A stretch of DNA of 64,000 nucleotides, taken from the NCBI GenBank assembly GCA_965247225.1, contig CBDFGT010000017.1, forward strand, positions 186,001 through 250,000. The letters are read 5' to 3'. Source of the stretch: CBDFGT01 sp965247225 (GTDB lineage Bacteria; Pseudomonadota; Alphaproteobacteria; Rhizobiales; Rhizobiaceae). Below the pieces are notes generated by a model. It was given only the letters and a program-made list of their open reading frames with translations, was not told where the DNA came from and did no database searches. A program made the translations under genes and the position numbers. Numbering within the stretch: position 1 is the stretch's first letter; the number at the start of each line of letters is the position of its first letter. This document shows positions 21,269 through 32,714 of the stretch, piece by piece.

Positions 21269-21739
21269 ATGTCCCGTCGTCACAGTGCAGAAAAGCGTGA
21301 AATCAATCCGGATCCAAAGTTTGGTGATCTTGTTGTCACGAAGTTCATGAACGCAATCATGCTTCATGGCAAAAAGTCAGTTGCTGAAACTATTGTTTAC
21401 GGTGCCTTTGATTCCGTTCAGGGCAAGTCGAAGCAGGAGCCGATCACCATTTTCCATCAGGCTTTGGAAAATGTGGCGCCGCATGTTGAGGTGCGTTCAC
21501 GCCGCGTGGGTGGTGCGACATACCAGGTTCCTGTTGATGTGCGCCCGGAGCGCCGCCAGGCACTGGCCATTCGCTGGCTGATTGCCGCCGCCCGCAAGCG
21601 CAACGAAACAACAATGGTTGATCGTCTGTCGGGTGAGCTGATGGATGCTGCAAACAACCGTGGTTCTGCCGTAAAGAAGCGTGAAGACACGCACAAGATG
21701 GCTGATGCCAACCGTGCATTCTCGCATTATCGCTGGTAA
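21269..21739 (+). CDS. rpsG: 30S ribosomal protein S7
   Basis: The product is 156 residues. It carries the S7 core MLHGKKSVAETIVYGAFD and VGGATYQVPVDVRPERRQAL. S7 starts assembly of the 30S head and in many bacteria represses this operon. It lies 74 bases after rpsL and 30 bases before fusA. Confidence 0.98.
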   Translation: MSRRHSAEKREINPDPKFGDLVVTKFMNAIMLHGKKSVAETIVYGAFDSVQGKSKQEPITIFHQALENVAPHVEVRSRRVGGATYQVPVDVRPERRQALAIRWLIAAARKRNETTMVDRLSGELMDAANNRGSAVKKREDTHKMADANRAFSHYRW

Positions 21740-21769
21740 TCAACGTTATTTTTTAAAAAGGCAGTCACT

Positions 21770-23869
<2,100 letters not shown>

Positions 23870-23941
23870 TCCGGTTACCCAAGTCTTTGCAAGTAAAACA
23901 GGAATTACCCGAAACCGGGTCAAGATAACGGAGAGCCGAAA

Positions 23942-25118
23942 ATGGCAAAAAGCAAGTTTGAGCGCAACAAGCCTCACGGTAAACATCGGCACGATTGGTC
24001 ACGTTGACCATGGCAAGACGTCTTTGACGGCGGCCATCACCAAGTATTTTGGTGAATACCGCGCCTACGACCAGATTGATGCGGCTCCTGAGGAAAAGGC
24101 GCGCGGCATCACCATTTCGACAGCCCACGTTGAATATGAAACAGCCAACCGGCACTATGCCCACGTTGATTGCCCCGGTCACGCTGACTATGTGAAGAAC
24201 ATGATCACCGGTGCGGCCCAGATGGACGGCGCGATCCTGGTGTGCTCGGCGGCTGATGGCCCGATGCCGCAGACCCGCGAACACATTCTTCTGGCCCGCC
24301 AGGTTGGCGTTCCTGCCATCGTTGTGTTCCTGAACAAGGTTGACCAGGTTGACGACGCCGAACTTCTGGAACTGGTTGAACTGGAAGTGCGTGAACTTCT
24401 GTCCTCGTATGATTTCCCGGGCGACGATATTCCGATTGTCAAGGGTTCCGCCCTTGCAGCGCTCGAAGACAGCGACAAGAAGATCGGTGAAGACGCAGTG
24501 CGTGAACTGATGGCGGCTGTTGATGCCTATATCCCGACACCGGAGCGTCCGATCGACCAGCCATTCTTGATGCCGATCGAAGACGTGTTCTCGATCTCCG
24601 GCCGTGGTACGGTTGTGACCGGTCGCGTGGAGCGCGGTATCGTCAAGGTGGGCGAGGAAGTGGAAATCGTTGGTATCACGGCGACAACAAAGTCGACCTG
24701 CACCGGCGTTGAAATGTTCCGCAAGCTGCTCGATCAGGGCCAGGCCGGCGACAATATCGGTGCGCTCCTGCGCGGCGTGACCCGTGACGGCGTGCAGCGC
24801 GGCCAGATTCTCTGCAAGCCCGGTTCTGTGAAGCCACACAAGAAGTTCATGGCGGAAGCCTACATCCTGACGAAGGAAGAAGGCGGCCGTCATACACCGT
24901 TCTTCACGAACTACCGTCCGCAGTTCTACTTCCGCACGACGGATGTGACCGGTATTGTTTCGCTGCCGGAAGGCACGGAAATGGTGATGCCCGGCGACAA
25001 CGTCACCGTTGCTGTTGAGCTGATCGTGCCGATCGCGATGGAAGAAAAGCTGCGGTTTGCGATCCGCGAAGGTGGCCGCACCGTCGGTGCCGGTATCGTG
25101 GCGAGCATCGTTGAGTAA
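23942..25118 (+). CDS. tuf: elongation factor Tu, second copy, with +1 frameshift near start
   Basis: The gene matches the first tuf copy almost base for base but has one extra G at 23978/23979, after the codons for MAKSKFERNKPH. Read as is, translation from the ATG would leave frame within 13 codons. Removing the base restores the same 391-residue EF-Tu. Five substitutions separate the two copies, all of them silent as far as I can see. An inserted base in a G doublet of a highly expressed gene is most simply a sequencing error, but true loss of one copy is possible because the first copy is intact. Confidence 0.93.
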
Positions 25119-25324
25119 CAGCAATGACTGCCACGACACCGAAAGCTGCCGGCGGGACAAAACCATGGGCGGTGCCGGTGTCAGGGCGGCCATCGTTGAG
25201 GAATTGAACGGGCAGGGCCGTTCGGGGTAGACAGAAATGTTCTCCCGGACGGCCTCGCCGGAATTGAAGTTCAGAGTGCAGGTCAGATGATGTGCACAAA
25301 GTAACATGAGCAAGGACAAGTCGA

Positions 25325-25633
25325 ATGACCGGCCAGAATATCCGCATCCGATTGAAGGCGTTTGATCACCGTATTCTCGATGCATCGACCCGTGAAATCG
25401 TGTCGACAGCAAAGCGTACAGGTGCAAGCGTTCGCGGGCCCGTGCCTCTTCCGACCCGTATCGAAAAGTTCACGGTCAACCGGTCTCCGCACGTTGACAA
25501 GAAGAGCCGTGAACAGTTTGAGATGCGCACCCATAAGCGTCTTCTCGATATCGTTGATCCAACACCGCAAACTGTAGACGCGCTGATGAAGCTCGATCTG
25601 GCAGCCGGTGTTGACGTGGAAATCAAACTTTAA
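25325..25633 (+). CDS. rpsJ: 30S ribosomal protein S10
   Basis: The product is 102 residues: IRIRLKAFDHRILDASTREI and the loop RSPHVDKKSREQFEMRTHKR. S10 (NusE) works both in the 30S head and in antitermination with NusG. It opens the S10 operon. The 206 bases before it show no clear promoter or terminator. Confidence 0.98.
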   Translation: MTGQNIRIRLKAFDHRILDASTREIVSTAKRTGASVRGPVPLPTRIEKFTVNRSPHVDKKSREQFEMRTHKRLLDIVDPTPQTVDALMKLDLAAGVDVEIKL

Positions 25634-25697
25634 GGCCTGCTGGTTTTTAAGTTGAAGGCAAGTGCTCCCGTGAGGGAACTCTAAAAGGATTGAACCA

Positions 25698-26394
25698 ATG
25701 CGTTCAGGTGTGATTGCACAGAAAGTGGGAATGACACGCGTCTACAATGACGCGGGTGAGCATATCCCGGTAACAGTATTGCGGATGGAAAACTGCCAGG
25801 TGGTAGCCCAGCGCACAGATGAATCGAACGGTTACACGGCGGTACAGCTGGGTGCAGGCCTTTCGAAGGTAAAGAACACGACCAAGGCACTGCGCGGGCA
25901 CTTTGCTGCCGCAAGCGTGGAGCCAAAGGCAAAAGTTGTTGAGTTCCGCGTAACGGCTGACAACCTTATCGATGTCGGGGCTGAACTGACGGCAAGTCAC
26001 TTCGTGACCGGCCAGCTGGTGGACGTGACCGGGACATCGCAGGGCAAGGGTTTTGCCGGTGCGATGAAGCGCCACAACTTCGGCGGTCTGCGTGCAACGC
26101 ACGGCGTTTCCGTATCACACCGTTCACATGGTTCAACGGGTTCCAACCAGGATCCGGGCCGTGTCTGGAAGGGTAAGCGCATGGCTGGCCACATGGGTCA
26201 GACACGCATTACCACACAGAACCTGGAGGTTGTCTCCACTGATGAAAACCGTGGTCTGATCCTTGTAAAGGGGGCAGTACCGGGGTTCCAAGGGATCGTG
26301 GATTGTTGTCCGTGACGCCATCAAGTCAGGCACTCCAGCCGACGCACCGCTTCCTGCCGGTGTTCGTGCAGCATCGAACCAGGGAGCAGAATGA
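25698..26394 (+). CDS. rplC: 50S ribosomal protein L3, frameshifted near the 3' end
   Basis: The first ~193 residues read normally, including the long loop HGVSVSHRSHGSTGSNQDPG. At about 26280-26286 (CCGGGGTTCC) one extra base moves the frame. Correcting it yields the expected ending WIVVRDAIKSG then PLPAGVRAASNQGAE, with TGA at 26392-26394. The corrected protein has about 231 residues. As read, the protein would end early at 26315 with an unrelated tail. L3 is essential, so an assembly error is likely. It overlaps the start of rplD. Confidence 0.93.
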
Positions 26395-27014
26395 TGGATT
26401 TCAACGTCACCACTCTCGAGGGAAAAGAAGCCGGCAGCGTTTCGCTGTCCGATGCGATTTTCGGCCTTGAACCCCGCGAAGATATTATCGCCCGTATGGT
26501 GCGCTACCAGTTGGCAAAGCGCCAGGCTGGTACACACAAGACAAAGACCCGTGCAGAAGTTTCGCGCACCGGTGCCAAGATGTACAAGCAGAAGGGAACA
26601 GGCCGCGCCCGTCACCATTCCGCCCGTGCACCGCAGTTCCGCGGCGGTGGCAAGGCCCATGGTCCGGTTGTTCGCAGCCACGCCATCGATCTTCCAAAGA
26701 AGGTTCGTGCCCTGGCCCTGAAACATGCCCTTTCTGCAAAATTCCGCGACGAAAGCCTGATTATCGTTGATAGCCTGGTGGCTGCGGAAGCAAAGACAAA
26801 GGTGCTGACAGGCACTCTGGCCAATCTTGGCCTGACAAATGCCCTGTTCATCGGCGGTGCCGAGCTCGATAGCAATTTCAAGCTGGCCGCGCAAAACATT
26901 CCACACATCGATGTTCTGCCGGTGCAGGGCATCAATGTGTATGACATTCTGCGTCGCGGCAAGCTCGTGCTTTCCAAGGCTGCAGTAGAAGCACTTGAGG
27001 AGCGGTTCAAATGA
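26391..27014 (+). CDS. rplD: 50S ribosomal protein L4
   Basis: The product is 206-207 residues. Two consecutive ATG codons (26391, 26394) are possible starts; the second gives the usual MDFNVTTLEG N terminus. The tentacle that lines the exit tunnel includes GSKMYKQ-like YKQKGTGRARHHSARAPQFR. L4 binds 23S rRNA domain I and in some bacteria autoregulates this operon. It overlaps rplC upstream and rplW downstream (ATGA). Confidence 0.97.
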   Translation: MMDFNVTTLEGKEAGSVSLSDAIFGLEPREDIIARMVRYQLAKRQAGTHKTKTRAEVSRTGAKMYKQKGTGRARHHSARAPQFRGGGKAHGPVVRSHAIDLPKKVRALALKHALSAKFRDESLIIVDSLVAAEAKTKVLTGTLANLGLTNALFIGGAELDSNFKLAAQNIPHIDVLPVQGINVYDILRRGKLVLSKAAVEALEERFK

Positions 27015-27304
27015 TAGATCTTCGCCACTATGATGTGATCAGATCACCTTCGATCACAGAAAAGTCGACGCTGCTGTCTGAGCAGAACCAGGTCGTTTTT
27101 AACGTCGCCAGAGACGCTACAAAGCCTGCCATAAAGGCAGCCGTGGAAGCGCTTTTTGGTGTGAAGGTCAAGGCTGTGAACACGCTGCTCCGCAAGGGCA
27201 AGACAAGGCGTTTTCGTGGTATCGCTGGTCGTCAGAAGGACGTCAAGAAGGCAATCGTCACACTCGTTGACGGTCAGTCGATTGATGTTTCTACAGGACT
27301 CTGA
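27011..27304 (+). CDS. rplW: 50S ribosomal protein L23
   Basis: The product is 97 residues: HYDVIRSPSITEKSTLLSEQ then FNVARDATKPAIKAAVEALF. L23 sits at the exit tunnel and is the docking site for trigger factor and SRP. Its start overlaps the rplD stop. Confidence 0.97.
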   Translation: MIDLRHYDVIRSPSITEKSTLLSEQNQVVFNVARDATKPAIKAAVEALFGVKVKAVNTLLRKGKTRRFRGIAGRQKDVKKAIVTLVDGQSIDVSTGL

Positions 27305-27357
27305 GTTTTAGCCCGGTTTAGCAAAGGGCGGGCAGAGGCCCAAAAGGGAACAAGAAA

Positions 27358-28195
27358 ATGGCATTGAAAAGTTTCAATCCGACAACCCCGAGCCAGCGTC
27401 AGCTGGTCATTGTCGACCGGTCCGGCCTGCACAAGGGCAAACCGGTCAAGGCACTGACAGAAGGTCTGAGCTCTAAGGGCGGTCGTAACAACACAGGTCG
27501 CATCACAGTCCGTTACCAGGGCGGTGGTCACAAGCGTACCTATCGTCTCGTGGACTTCAAGCGTCGCAAGTTCGATATTGAAGGCACAGTCGCACGTCTG
27601 GAATACGATCCGAAACCGCACGGCCTTCATCGCGCTGATCGACTACACGGATGGTACACAGGCATATATCATTGCGCCTCAGCGTCTGGCAGCCGGTGAC
27701 AAGGTCATCGCGTCTGACAAGGCTGTTGACGTGAAGCCGGGCAACACGATGCCCCTGCAGTACATCCCTGTCGGCTCCATCATCCACAATGTGGAAATGA
27801 AGCCGGGCAAGGGCGGGCAGATGGCCCGTTCGGCCGGTACGTATGTCCAGCTGGTGGGTCGCGATACAGGCATGGCGATCCTTCGCCTGAATTCGGGTGA
27901 ACAGCGCCTCGTGCATGGCTCCTGCCTTGCAACGATCGGTGCCGTATCCAACCCGGACCATGGCAATATCAATGACGGCAAGGCAGGGCGTTCTGTATGG
28001 CGCGGCAAGCGTCCGCATGTTCGCGGCGTTGTCATGAACCCGGTTGACCATCCACACGGTGGTGGTGAAGGCCGTACCTCGGGTGGTCGTCACCCGGTTA
28101 CCCCCTGGGGCAAGCCTACAAAGGGCAAGCGTACGCGCAATAACAAGTCAACCGACAAGTTCATCATGCGCTCACGTCATCAGCGCAAGAAGTAA
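27358..28195 (+). CDS. rplB: 50S ribosomal protein L2, frameshifted
   Basis: The N-terminal ~84 residues read from 27358, then an extra A at about 27611-27614 (GATCCGAAACCG) shifts the frame. After removal the protein continues DPNRTAFIALIDYTDG and runs to the normal end with the conserved GVVMNPVDHPHGGGEGRTSG, giving 278 residues. L2 bridges the subunits near the peptidyl-transferase centre and is essential, so a consensus error is the likely cause. Confidence 0.94.
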
Positions 28196-28210
28196 GAGAG
28201 GAAGTCTCAA

Positions 28211-28489
28211 GTGGCTCGTTCAGTATGGAAAGGTCCGTTTGTTGACGGCTATCTTCTCAAGAAAGCAGAGAAGGTTCGTGAAGGCGGCCGTAGCGAAGTG
28301 ATCAAGATGTGGAGCCGTCGCTCCACCATTCTTCCGCAGTTCGTCGGTCTCACCTTCGGCGTCTACAACGGTAGCAAGCATATCCCGGTTAATGTGTCTG
28401 AAGACATGGTTGGCCACAAGTTCGGTGAATTCTCTCCGACCCGGACCTATTATGGTCATGGTGCGGACAAGAAGGCGAAGAGGAAGTAA
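28211..28489 (+). CDS. rpsS: 30S ribosomal protein S19
   Basis: The product is 92 residues with a GTG start at 28211: ARSVWKGPFVDGYLLKK, IKMWSRRSTILPQFVG and HKFGEFSPTRTYYGH. S19 binds the 30S head with S13. The gene is intact and 15 bases after rplB. Confidence 0.97.
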   Translation: MARSVWKGPFVDGYLLKKAEKVREGGRSEVIKMWSRRSTILPQFVGLTFGVYNGSKHIPVNVSEDMVGHKFGEFSPTRTYYGHGADKKAKRK

Positions 28490-28491
28490 CA

Positions 28492-28883
28492 ATGGGCAAG
28501 GCAAAAGCCGAACGCCGGTTGGCGGATAACGAAGCGCAGGCAATCGCGCGCACCATCCGTGTCAGCCCACAGAAGCTCAACCTGGTTGCAGCGATGATTC
28601 GCGGCAAAAAGGTTGGGACCGGGCGCTCGCTGAACTGGAATTTTCTCGCAAGCGTATTGCGGGCACCGTGAGAAAGACGCTGGAATCGGCAATCGCCAAC
28701 GCAGAAAACAACCATGACCTGGATGTTGATGCCTTGATTGTTGCAGAAGCCTATGTCGGCAAGTCTATCGTCATGAAGCGTTTTCATGCACGTGGCCGCG
28801 GCCGCGCATCGCGTATCGAAAAGCCATTCTCGCACTTGACGATTGTTGTTCGTGAAGTTGAGACCAAAGTGGAGGCCGCATAA
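28492..28883 (+). CDS. rplV: 50S ribosomal protein L22, frameshifted
   Basis: The start MGKAKAERRLADNEAQAIAR reads from 28492. Around 28611-28620 (GGTTGGGACCGGG) the frame moves from that of the start to the one ending at 28883. Removing two G gives a KKVDRALAELEF junction and a normal 129-residue L22, ending in RIEKPFSHLTIVVREVE. L22 lines the exit tunnel near the macrolide site. Two bases gained, or one lost, would explain the data equally in frame terms. Confidence 0.92.
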
Positions 28884-29596
28884 TGGGTCAGAAGATTAAT
28901 CCGGTCGGTTTTCGCCTCGGCATCAACCGTACATGGGACAGCCGCTGGTTCGCCGACAATGCCGAATACGGCCAGCTGTTGCACGAAGACCTGAAGATCC
29001 GTGCCTTCATTATGGAAGAGCTGAAACAGGCTGGTATTGCAAAGGTGATCATCGAGCGCCCGCACAAGAAGTGCCGCGTAACGATCCACTCCGCGCGGCC
29101 TGGCCTGATCATTGGCAAGAAGGGTGCAGACATCGAGAAGCTTCGCAAGAAGATCTCCGAGATGACGAGCTCTGAAACGCATCTCAACATTGTTGAGTTG
29201 CGCAAGCCTGAAGTGGATTCGACCCTCGTTGCACAGGGTATTGCCCAGCAGCTGGAACGCCGTATCGCATTTCGTCGTGCCATGAAGCGGGCGGTTCAGT
29301 CTGCGATGCGTCTGGGTGCGGAAGGCATCAAGATCACATGCGCCGGTCGTCTTGGCGGCGCTGAAATCGCACGTACAGAATGGTATCGTGAAGGCCGCGT
29401 GCCTTTGCACACGCTGCGTGCAGACATTGACTACGGTGTGGCTGAAGCGTCAACCGCTTTCGGTATTTGCGGCATCAAGGTGTGGATCTTCAAGGGCGAA
29501 ATCCTTGAGCACGATCCTATGGCCTCTGAGCGCCGTGCAGCTGAGAGTGATGCCCAGGGCAGCGCATCCAACAATCGCCGCCGTGACAACGCTTGA
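28883..29596 (+). CDS. rpsC: 30S ribosomal protein S3
   Basis: The product is 237 residues. The KH domain GLIIGKKGADIEKLRKKI and the C-terminal domain TEWYREGRVPLHTLRADIDY are clear. S3 is part of the mRNA entry helicase. The ATG overlaps the rplV stop (TAATG). Confidence 0.98.
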   Translation: MGQKINPVGFRLGINRTWDSRWFADNAEYGQLLHEDLKIRAFIMEELKQAGIAKVIIERPHKKCRVTIHSARPGLIIGKKGADIEKLRKKISEMTSSETHLNIVELRKPEVDSTLVAQGIAQQLERRIAFRRAMKRAVQSAMRLGAEGIKITCAGRLGGAEIARTEWYREGRVPLHTLRADIDYGVAEASTAFGICGIKVWIFKGEILEHDPMASERRAAESDAQGSASNNRRRDNA

Positions 29597-29629
29597 TAAG
29601 GCGTAGCAGCCAGTTCGGAGAATAGACAA

Positions 29630-30043
29630 ATGTTGCAACCAAAGCGTACAAAGTATCGCAAGCAGTTCAAAGGCCGCATCAAGGGTGTGGCCAAGGGCGG
29701 CTCCGATCTTGCATTCGGCGAATTCGGCCTGAAGGCCCAGGAACCGGATCGTGTGAATGCCCGCCAGATTGAAGCGGCCCGTCGCGCCATTACCCGCGCC
29801 ATGAAGCGTGCAGGTCGTGTGTGGATCCGTGTGTTCCCGGATGTTCCGGTAACAAAAAAGCCAACAGAAGTGCGTATGGGTAAAGGCAAGGGTTCTGTTG
29901 AATTCTGGGCCTGCAAGGTCAAGCCCGGCCGTATCATGTTCGAGATCGACGGCGTTTCCGAGGAGCTGGCCCGTGAGGCTCTGACCCTTGGTGCCGCAAA
30001 GCTCTCTGTCAAGACTCGCTTCATTCAGCGCATTGCAGAGTAA
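29630..30043 (+). CDS. rplP: 50S ribosomal protein L16
   Basis: The product is 137 residues: MLQPKRTKYRKQFKGRIKG, then RRAITRAMKRAGRVWIRVFP. L16 contacts the A-site tRNA elbow. Intact. Confidence 0.97.
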   Translation: MLQPKRTKYRKQFKGRIKGVAKGGSDLAFGEFGLKAQEPDRVNARQIEAARRAITRAMKRAGRVWIRVFPDVPVTKKPTEVRMGKGKGSVEFWACKVKPGRIMFEIDGVSEELAREALTLGAAKLSVKTRFIQRIAE

Positions 30044-30055
30044 GGAGAGACCCTG

Positions 30056-30256
30056 ATGAAAGCCAATGATGTTCGCGTGCTGAGCGCCGATCAACTCAAC
30101 GACGAGCTTGCCAGGCTGAAGAAAGAGCAGTTCAACCTGCGCTTCCAGAAGGCGACTGGCCAGCTCGAAAAATCTTCGCGTGTACAGGAAGTCCGTCGTG
30201 ACATCGCACGCATCAAAACAATTGCCCGCCAAAAGGCGGCTGAAGCCAAAGCCTGA
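30056..30256 (+). CDS. rpmC: 50S ribosomal protein L29
   Basis: The product is 66 residues, a two-helix hairpin with LKKEQFNLRFQKATGQLEKS and RRDIARIKTIARQKA. It sits near the tunnel exit. Twelve bases after rplP and 13 before rpsQ. Confidence 0.96.
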   Translation: MKANDVRVLSADQLNDELARLKKEQFNLRFQKATGQLEKSSRVQEVRRDIARIKTIARQKAAEAKA

Positions 30257-30269
30257 AGGACAGTAAATC

Positions 30270-30503
30270 ATGCCTAAACGCATTCTGCAGGGCACCGTCG
30301 TCAGCGACAAGAACGAGAAAACCGTTGTTGTTCGCGTCGAGCGCCGTTTTGCCCACCCGCTTCTTCAAAAGACGGTTCGCCGTTCCAAGAAGTACAAGGC
30401 GCATGACGAAACGAACCAGTATAAGGTCGGCGACGTTGTTTCTATCCAGGAATGCGCACCGATTTCAAAGGATAAATGCTGGACGGTGATTTCTGCCCAG
30501 TGA
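30270..30503 (+). CDS. rpsQ: 30S ribosomal protein S17
   Basis: The product is 77 residues: LQGTVVSDKNEKTVVVRVER and VGDVVSIQECAPISKDKCW. It is an OB-fold protein of the 30S body. The 176-base gap to rplN after it is longer than other spacers in the operon. Confidence 0.96.
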   Translation: MPKRILQGTVVSDKNEKTVVVRVERRFAHPLLQKTVRRSKKYKAHDETNQYKVGDVVSIQECAPISKDKCWTVISAQ

Positions 30504-30679
30504 TTATTGCTGTATGGATGCTTTCAGACCTTGCATAGGCTGAAAATATCTGTATGAAGCACGGACTTGAAGGGCAGGGGACGCTCAATTCGTTGGGCGT
30601 CCTTTGCTCATATAATTCAATAAGCCAATCCAGGGGGCAAAGCCCAACCAGTTTGGTAACAATAAGAAGGCGACCTGAC

Positions 30680-31048
30680 ATGATTCAGATGCAAACTAAC
30701 CTCGACGTGGCGGATAATTCCGGCGCACGTCGTGTCATGTGCATCAAGGTGCTGGGCGGTTCGAAGCGTAAATATGCTTCCATTGGCGACATTATTGTAG
30801 TGTCGATCAAGGAAGCCATTCCGCGCGGCCGCGTCAAAAAAGGCGATGTAATGAAGGCGGTTGTAGTGCGTACGGCCAAGGACATTCGTCGTGCAGACGG
30901 CAGCGTTATCCGTTTTGATAACAATGCGGCTGTTCTCATCGACAACAAGAAAGAGCCTATCGGCACACGTATCTTCGGACCGGTTCCGCGCGAACTTCGC
31001 GCCAAGAACCACATGAAGATCATCTCGCTGGCTCCAGAAGTATTGTAA
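30680..31048 (+). CDS. rplN: 50S ribosomal protein L14
   Basis: The product is 122 residues: MIQMQTNLDVADNSGARRVM and FGPVPRELRAKNHMKIISLA. The ATG at 30680 gives the exact family length; the frame is open upstream to 30554 without meaning. L14 takes part in a subunit bridge. It opens the spc part of the cluster. Confidence 0.97.
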   Translation: MIQMQTNLDVADNSGARRVMCIKVLGGSKRKYASIGDIIVVSIKEAIPRGRVKKGDVMKAVVVRTAKDIRRADGSVIRFDNNAAVLIDNKKEPIGTRIFGPVPRELRAKNHMKIISLAPEVL

Positions 31049-31060
31049 GGGGCGCAAGCG

Positions 31061-31372
31061 ATGCAAAAAATTCGTAAAGGCGACAAGGTTGTCGTATTGA
31101 CCGGTAAGGACAAGGGTCGTACCGGCGAAGTCATTCAGGTAATGCCGAAGGAAGACCGCGCGGTTGTTCGCGGCGTGAATCTCGTAAAGCGCCACCAGCG
31201 CCAGACGCAGACTCAGGAAGCCGGCATTATCAACAAGGAAGCCCCGCTTCATTTGTCGAACATTGCCATTGCCGATCCAAAGGACGGCAAGCCAACGCGC
31301 GTTGGCTTCAGGATGGAAGGTGACAAGAAGGTTCGCGTGGCAAAGCGCTCGGGAGTAACGATCGATGGCTGA
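31061..31372 (+). CDS. rplX: 50S ribosomal protein L24
   Basis: The product is 103 residues with a KOW motif (KGDKVVVLTGKDKGRTGEVI). L24 starts 50S assembly. Its last eight bases overlap the start of rplE, a sign of translational coupling. Confidence 0.97.
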   Translation: MQKIRKGDKVVVLTGKDKGRTGEVIQVMPKEDRAVVRGVNLVKRHQRQTQTQEAGIINKEAPLHLSNIAIADPKDGKPTRVGFRMEGDKKVRVAKRSGVTIDG

Positions 31373-31922
31373 GGCAAAATACGAGCCACGGCTCAAGAAA
31401 GAATATGAAGACCGCATTCGCAAGGTGATGCAGGAACAGTTTTCCTATTCCAACGTCATGCAGATCCCGCGTCTCGACAAGATCGTGATCAACATGGGTG
31501 TTGGCGAAGCAACAGCGGATTCGAAGAAGCCGGCGATTGCCGCAGCCGATCTCGCAGCGATTGCCGGTCAGAAGCCTGTTGTAACCCGTGCCCGCAATTC
31601 CATTGCCGGCTTCAAGGTTCGCGAAAATATGCCAATTGGTGCCAAGGTTACGCTCCGTGGTGCCCGCATGTATGAATTTCTGGACCGTCTCGTGAATATT
31701 GCGCTGCCGCGCGTTCGCGACTTTCGCGGCCTGAATCCTAAAAGCTTTGACGGCCGTGGCAATTTCGCCATGGGCATCAAGGAGCACATTGTGTTCCCTG
31801 AAATCAACTATGACAAGGTTGATCAGATGTGGGGCATGGACGTCATCGTTTGCACGACGGCTACTTCGGACGACGAAGCACGGGCTCTCCTGAAAGAGTT
31901 CAACTTCCCGTTCCGCACGTAA
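31365..31922 (+). CDS. rplE: 50S ribosomal protein L5
   Basis: The product is 185 residues: IPRLDKIVINMGVGEATADS and FPEINYDKVDQMWGMDV. L5 binds 5S rRNA in the central protuberance. The start lies within the end of rplX. Confidence 0.97.
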   Translation: MAEAKYEPRLKKEYEDRIRKVMQEQFSYSNVMQIPRLDKIVINMGVGEATADSKKPAIAAADLAAIAGQKPVVTRARNSIAGFKVRENMPIGAKVTLRGARMYEFLDRLVNIALPRVRDFRGLNPKSFDGRGNFAMGIKEHIVFPEINYDKVDQMWGMDVIVCTTATSDDEARALLKEFNFPFRT

Positions 31923-31955
31923 TCGTAACGACAAGCGTAAAGAAGGAAAACGACT

Positions 31956-32261
31956 ATGGCGAAAACGAGCGCAGTTGAAAAGAACAAGCGCCGCCGGAAG
32001 CTGGTTTCGCAGGAAGCACCAAAGCGTGCGTCCCTCAAGGCGATAATCCAGGACAAGACGCTCCCGATCGAGGAGCGTTTCAAGGCAACACTGAAGCTGG
32101 CATCCCTGCCACGCGACGGTTCAAAGACCCGTGTGCGCAACCGTTGCGAAGTCACCGGTCGTCCTCGTGCATATTACCGCAAACTGCGCATGTCGCGTAT
32201 CGCGTTGCGTGATCTCGGCAATTTCGGCAAGGTGCCGGGTATTGTCAAGTCGAGCTGGTAA
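31956..32261 (+). CDS. rpsN: 30S ribosomal protein S14
   Basis: The product is 101 residues, the zinc-free long form: a single cysteine (RNRCEVTGRPRAYYRKLRMS) rather than four. It binds the 30S head. An AAGGA site precedes the ATG. Confidence 0.97.
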   Translation: MAKTSAVEKNKRRRKLVSQEAPKRASLKAIIQDKTLPIEERFKATLKLASLPRDGSKTRVRNRCEVTGRPRAYYRKLRMSRIALRDLGNFGKVPGIVKSSW

Positions 32262-32273
32262 GGAGACGGGCAA

Positions 32274-32672
32274 ATGACAATGAGTGATCCGCTGGGCGAT
32301 ATGCTCACACGTATCCGTAATGGTGCTGCTCGTCGCAAGTCGTCGGTTTCGACACCTGCTTCGCGTTTGCGCGCCAGAGTTCTGGATGTGCTCCAGGCTG
32401 AAGGCTATATCCGTGGCTACTCCGAAGTGGAGTTTGAAAACGGCAAGTCTGAAATCAGCATCGAGCTGAAATATTATGAAGGTGCATCTGTGATCCGCAA
32501 GATCGCACGTGTCTCCAAGCCGGGCCGCCGGGTTTATGTCTCGGTCAAGTCCATTCCGCAGGTCGCGAACGGTCTCGGCATCACTATCCTTTCGACTCCG
32601 AAAGGTGTGATGGCCGATCATCAGGCTCGTGAACAGAATGTTGGTGGCGAGGTACTCTGCTCCGTCTTCTAA
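32274..32672 (+). CDS. rpsH: 30S ribosomal protein S8
   Basis: The product is 132 residues: MSDPLGDMLTRIRNGAARRK at the N terminus and the C-terminal QNVGGEVLCSVF. S8 binds helix 21 of 16S rRNA and, in E. coli, represses the spc operon. Starts 12 bases after rpsN. Confidence 0.97.
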   Translation: MTMSDPLGDMLTRIRNGAARRKSSVSTPASRLRARVLDVLQAEGYIRGYSEVEFENGKSEISIELKYYEGASVIRKIARVSKPGRRVYVSVKSIPQVANGLGITILSTPKGVMADHQAREQNVGGEVLCSVF

Positions 32673-32714
32673 GACAGGGCAGGACTCCCAGAACGAACAG
32701 ACAGGTTAAAGAAT

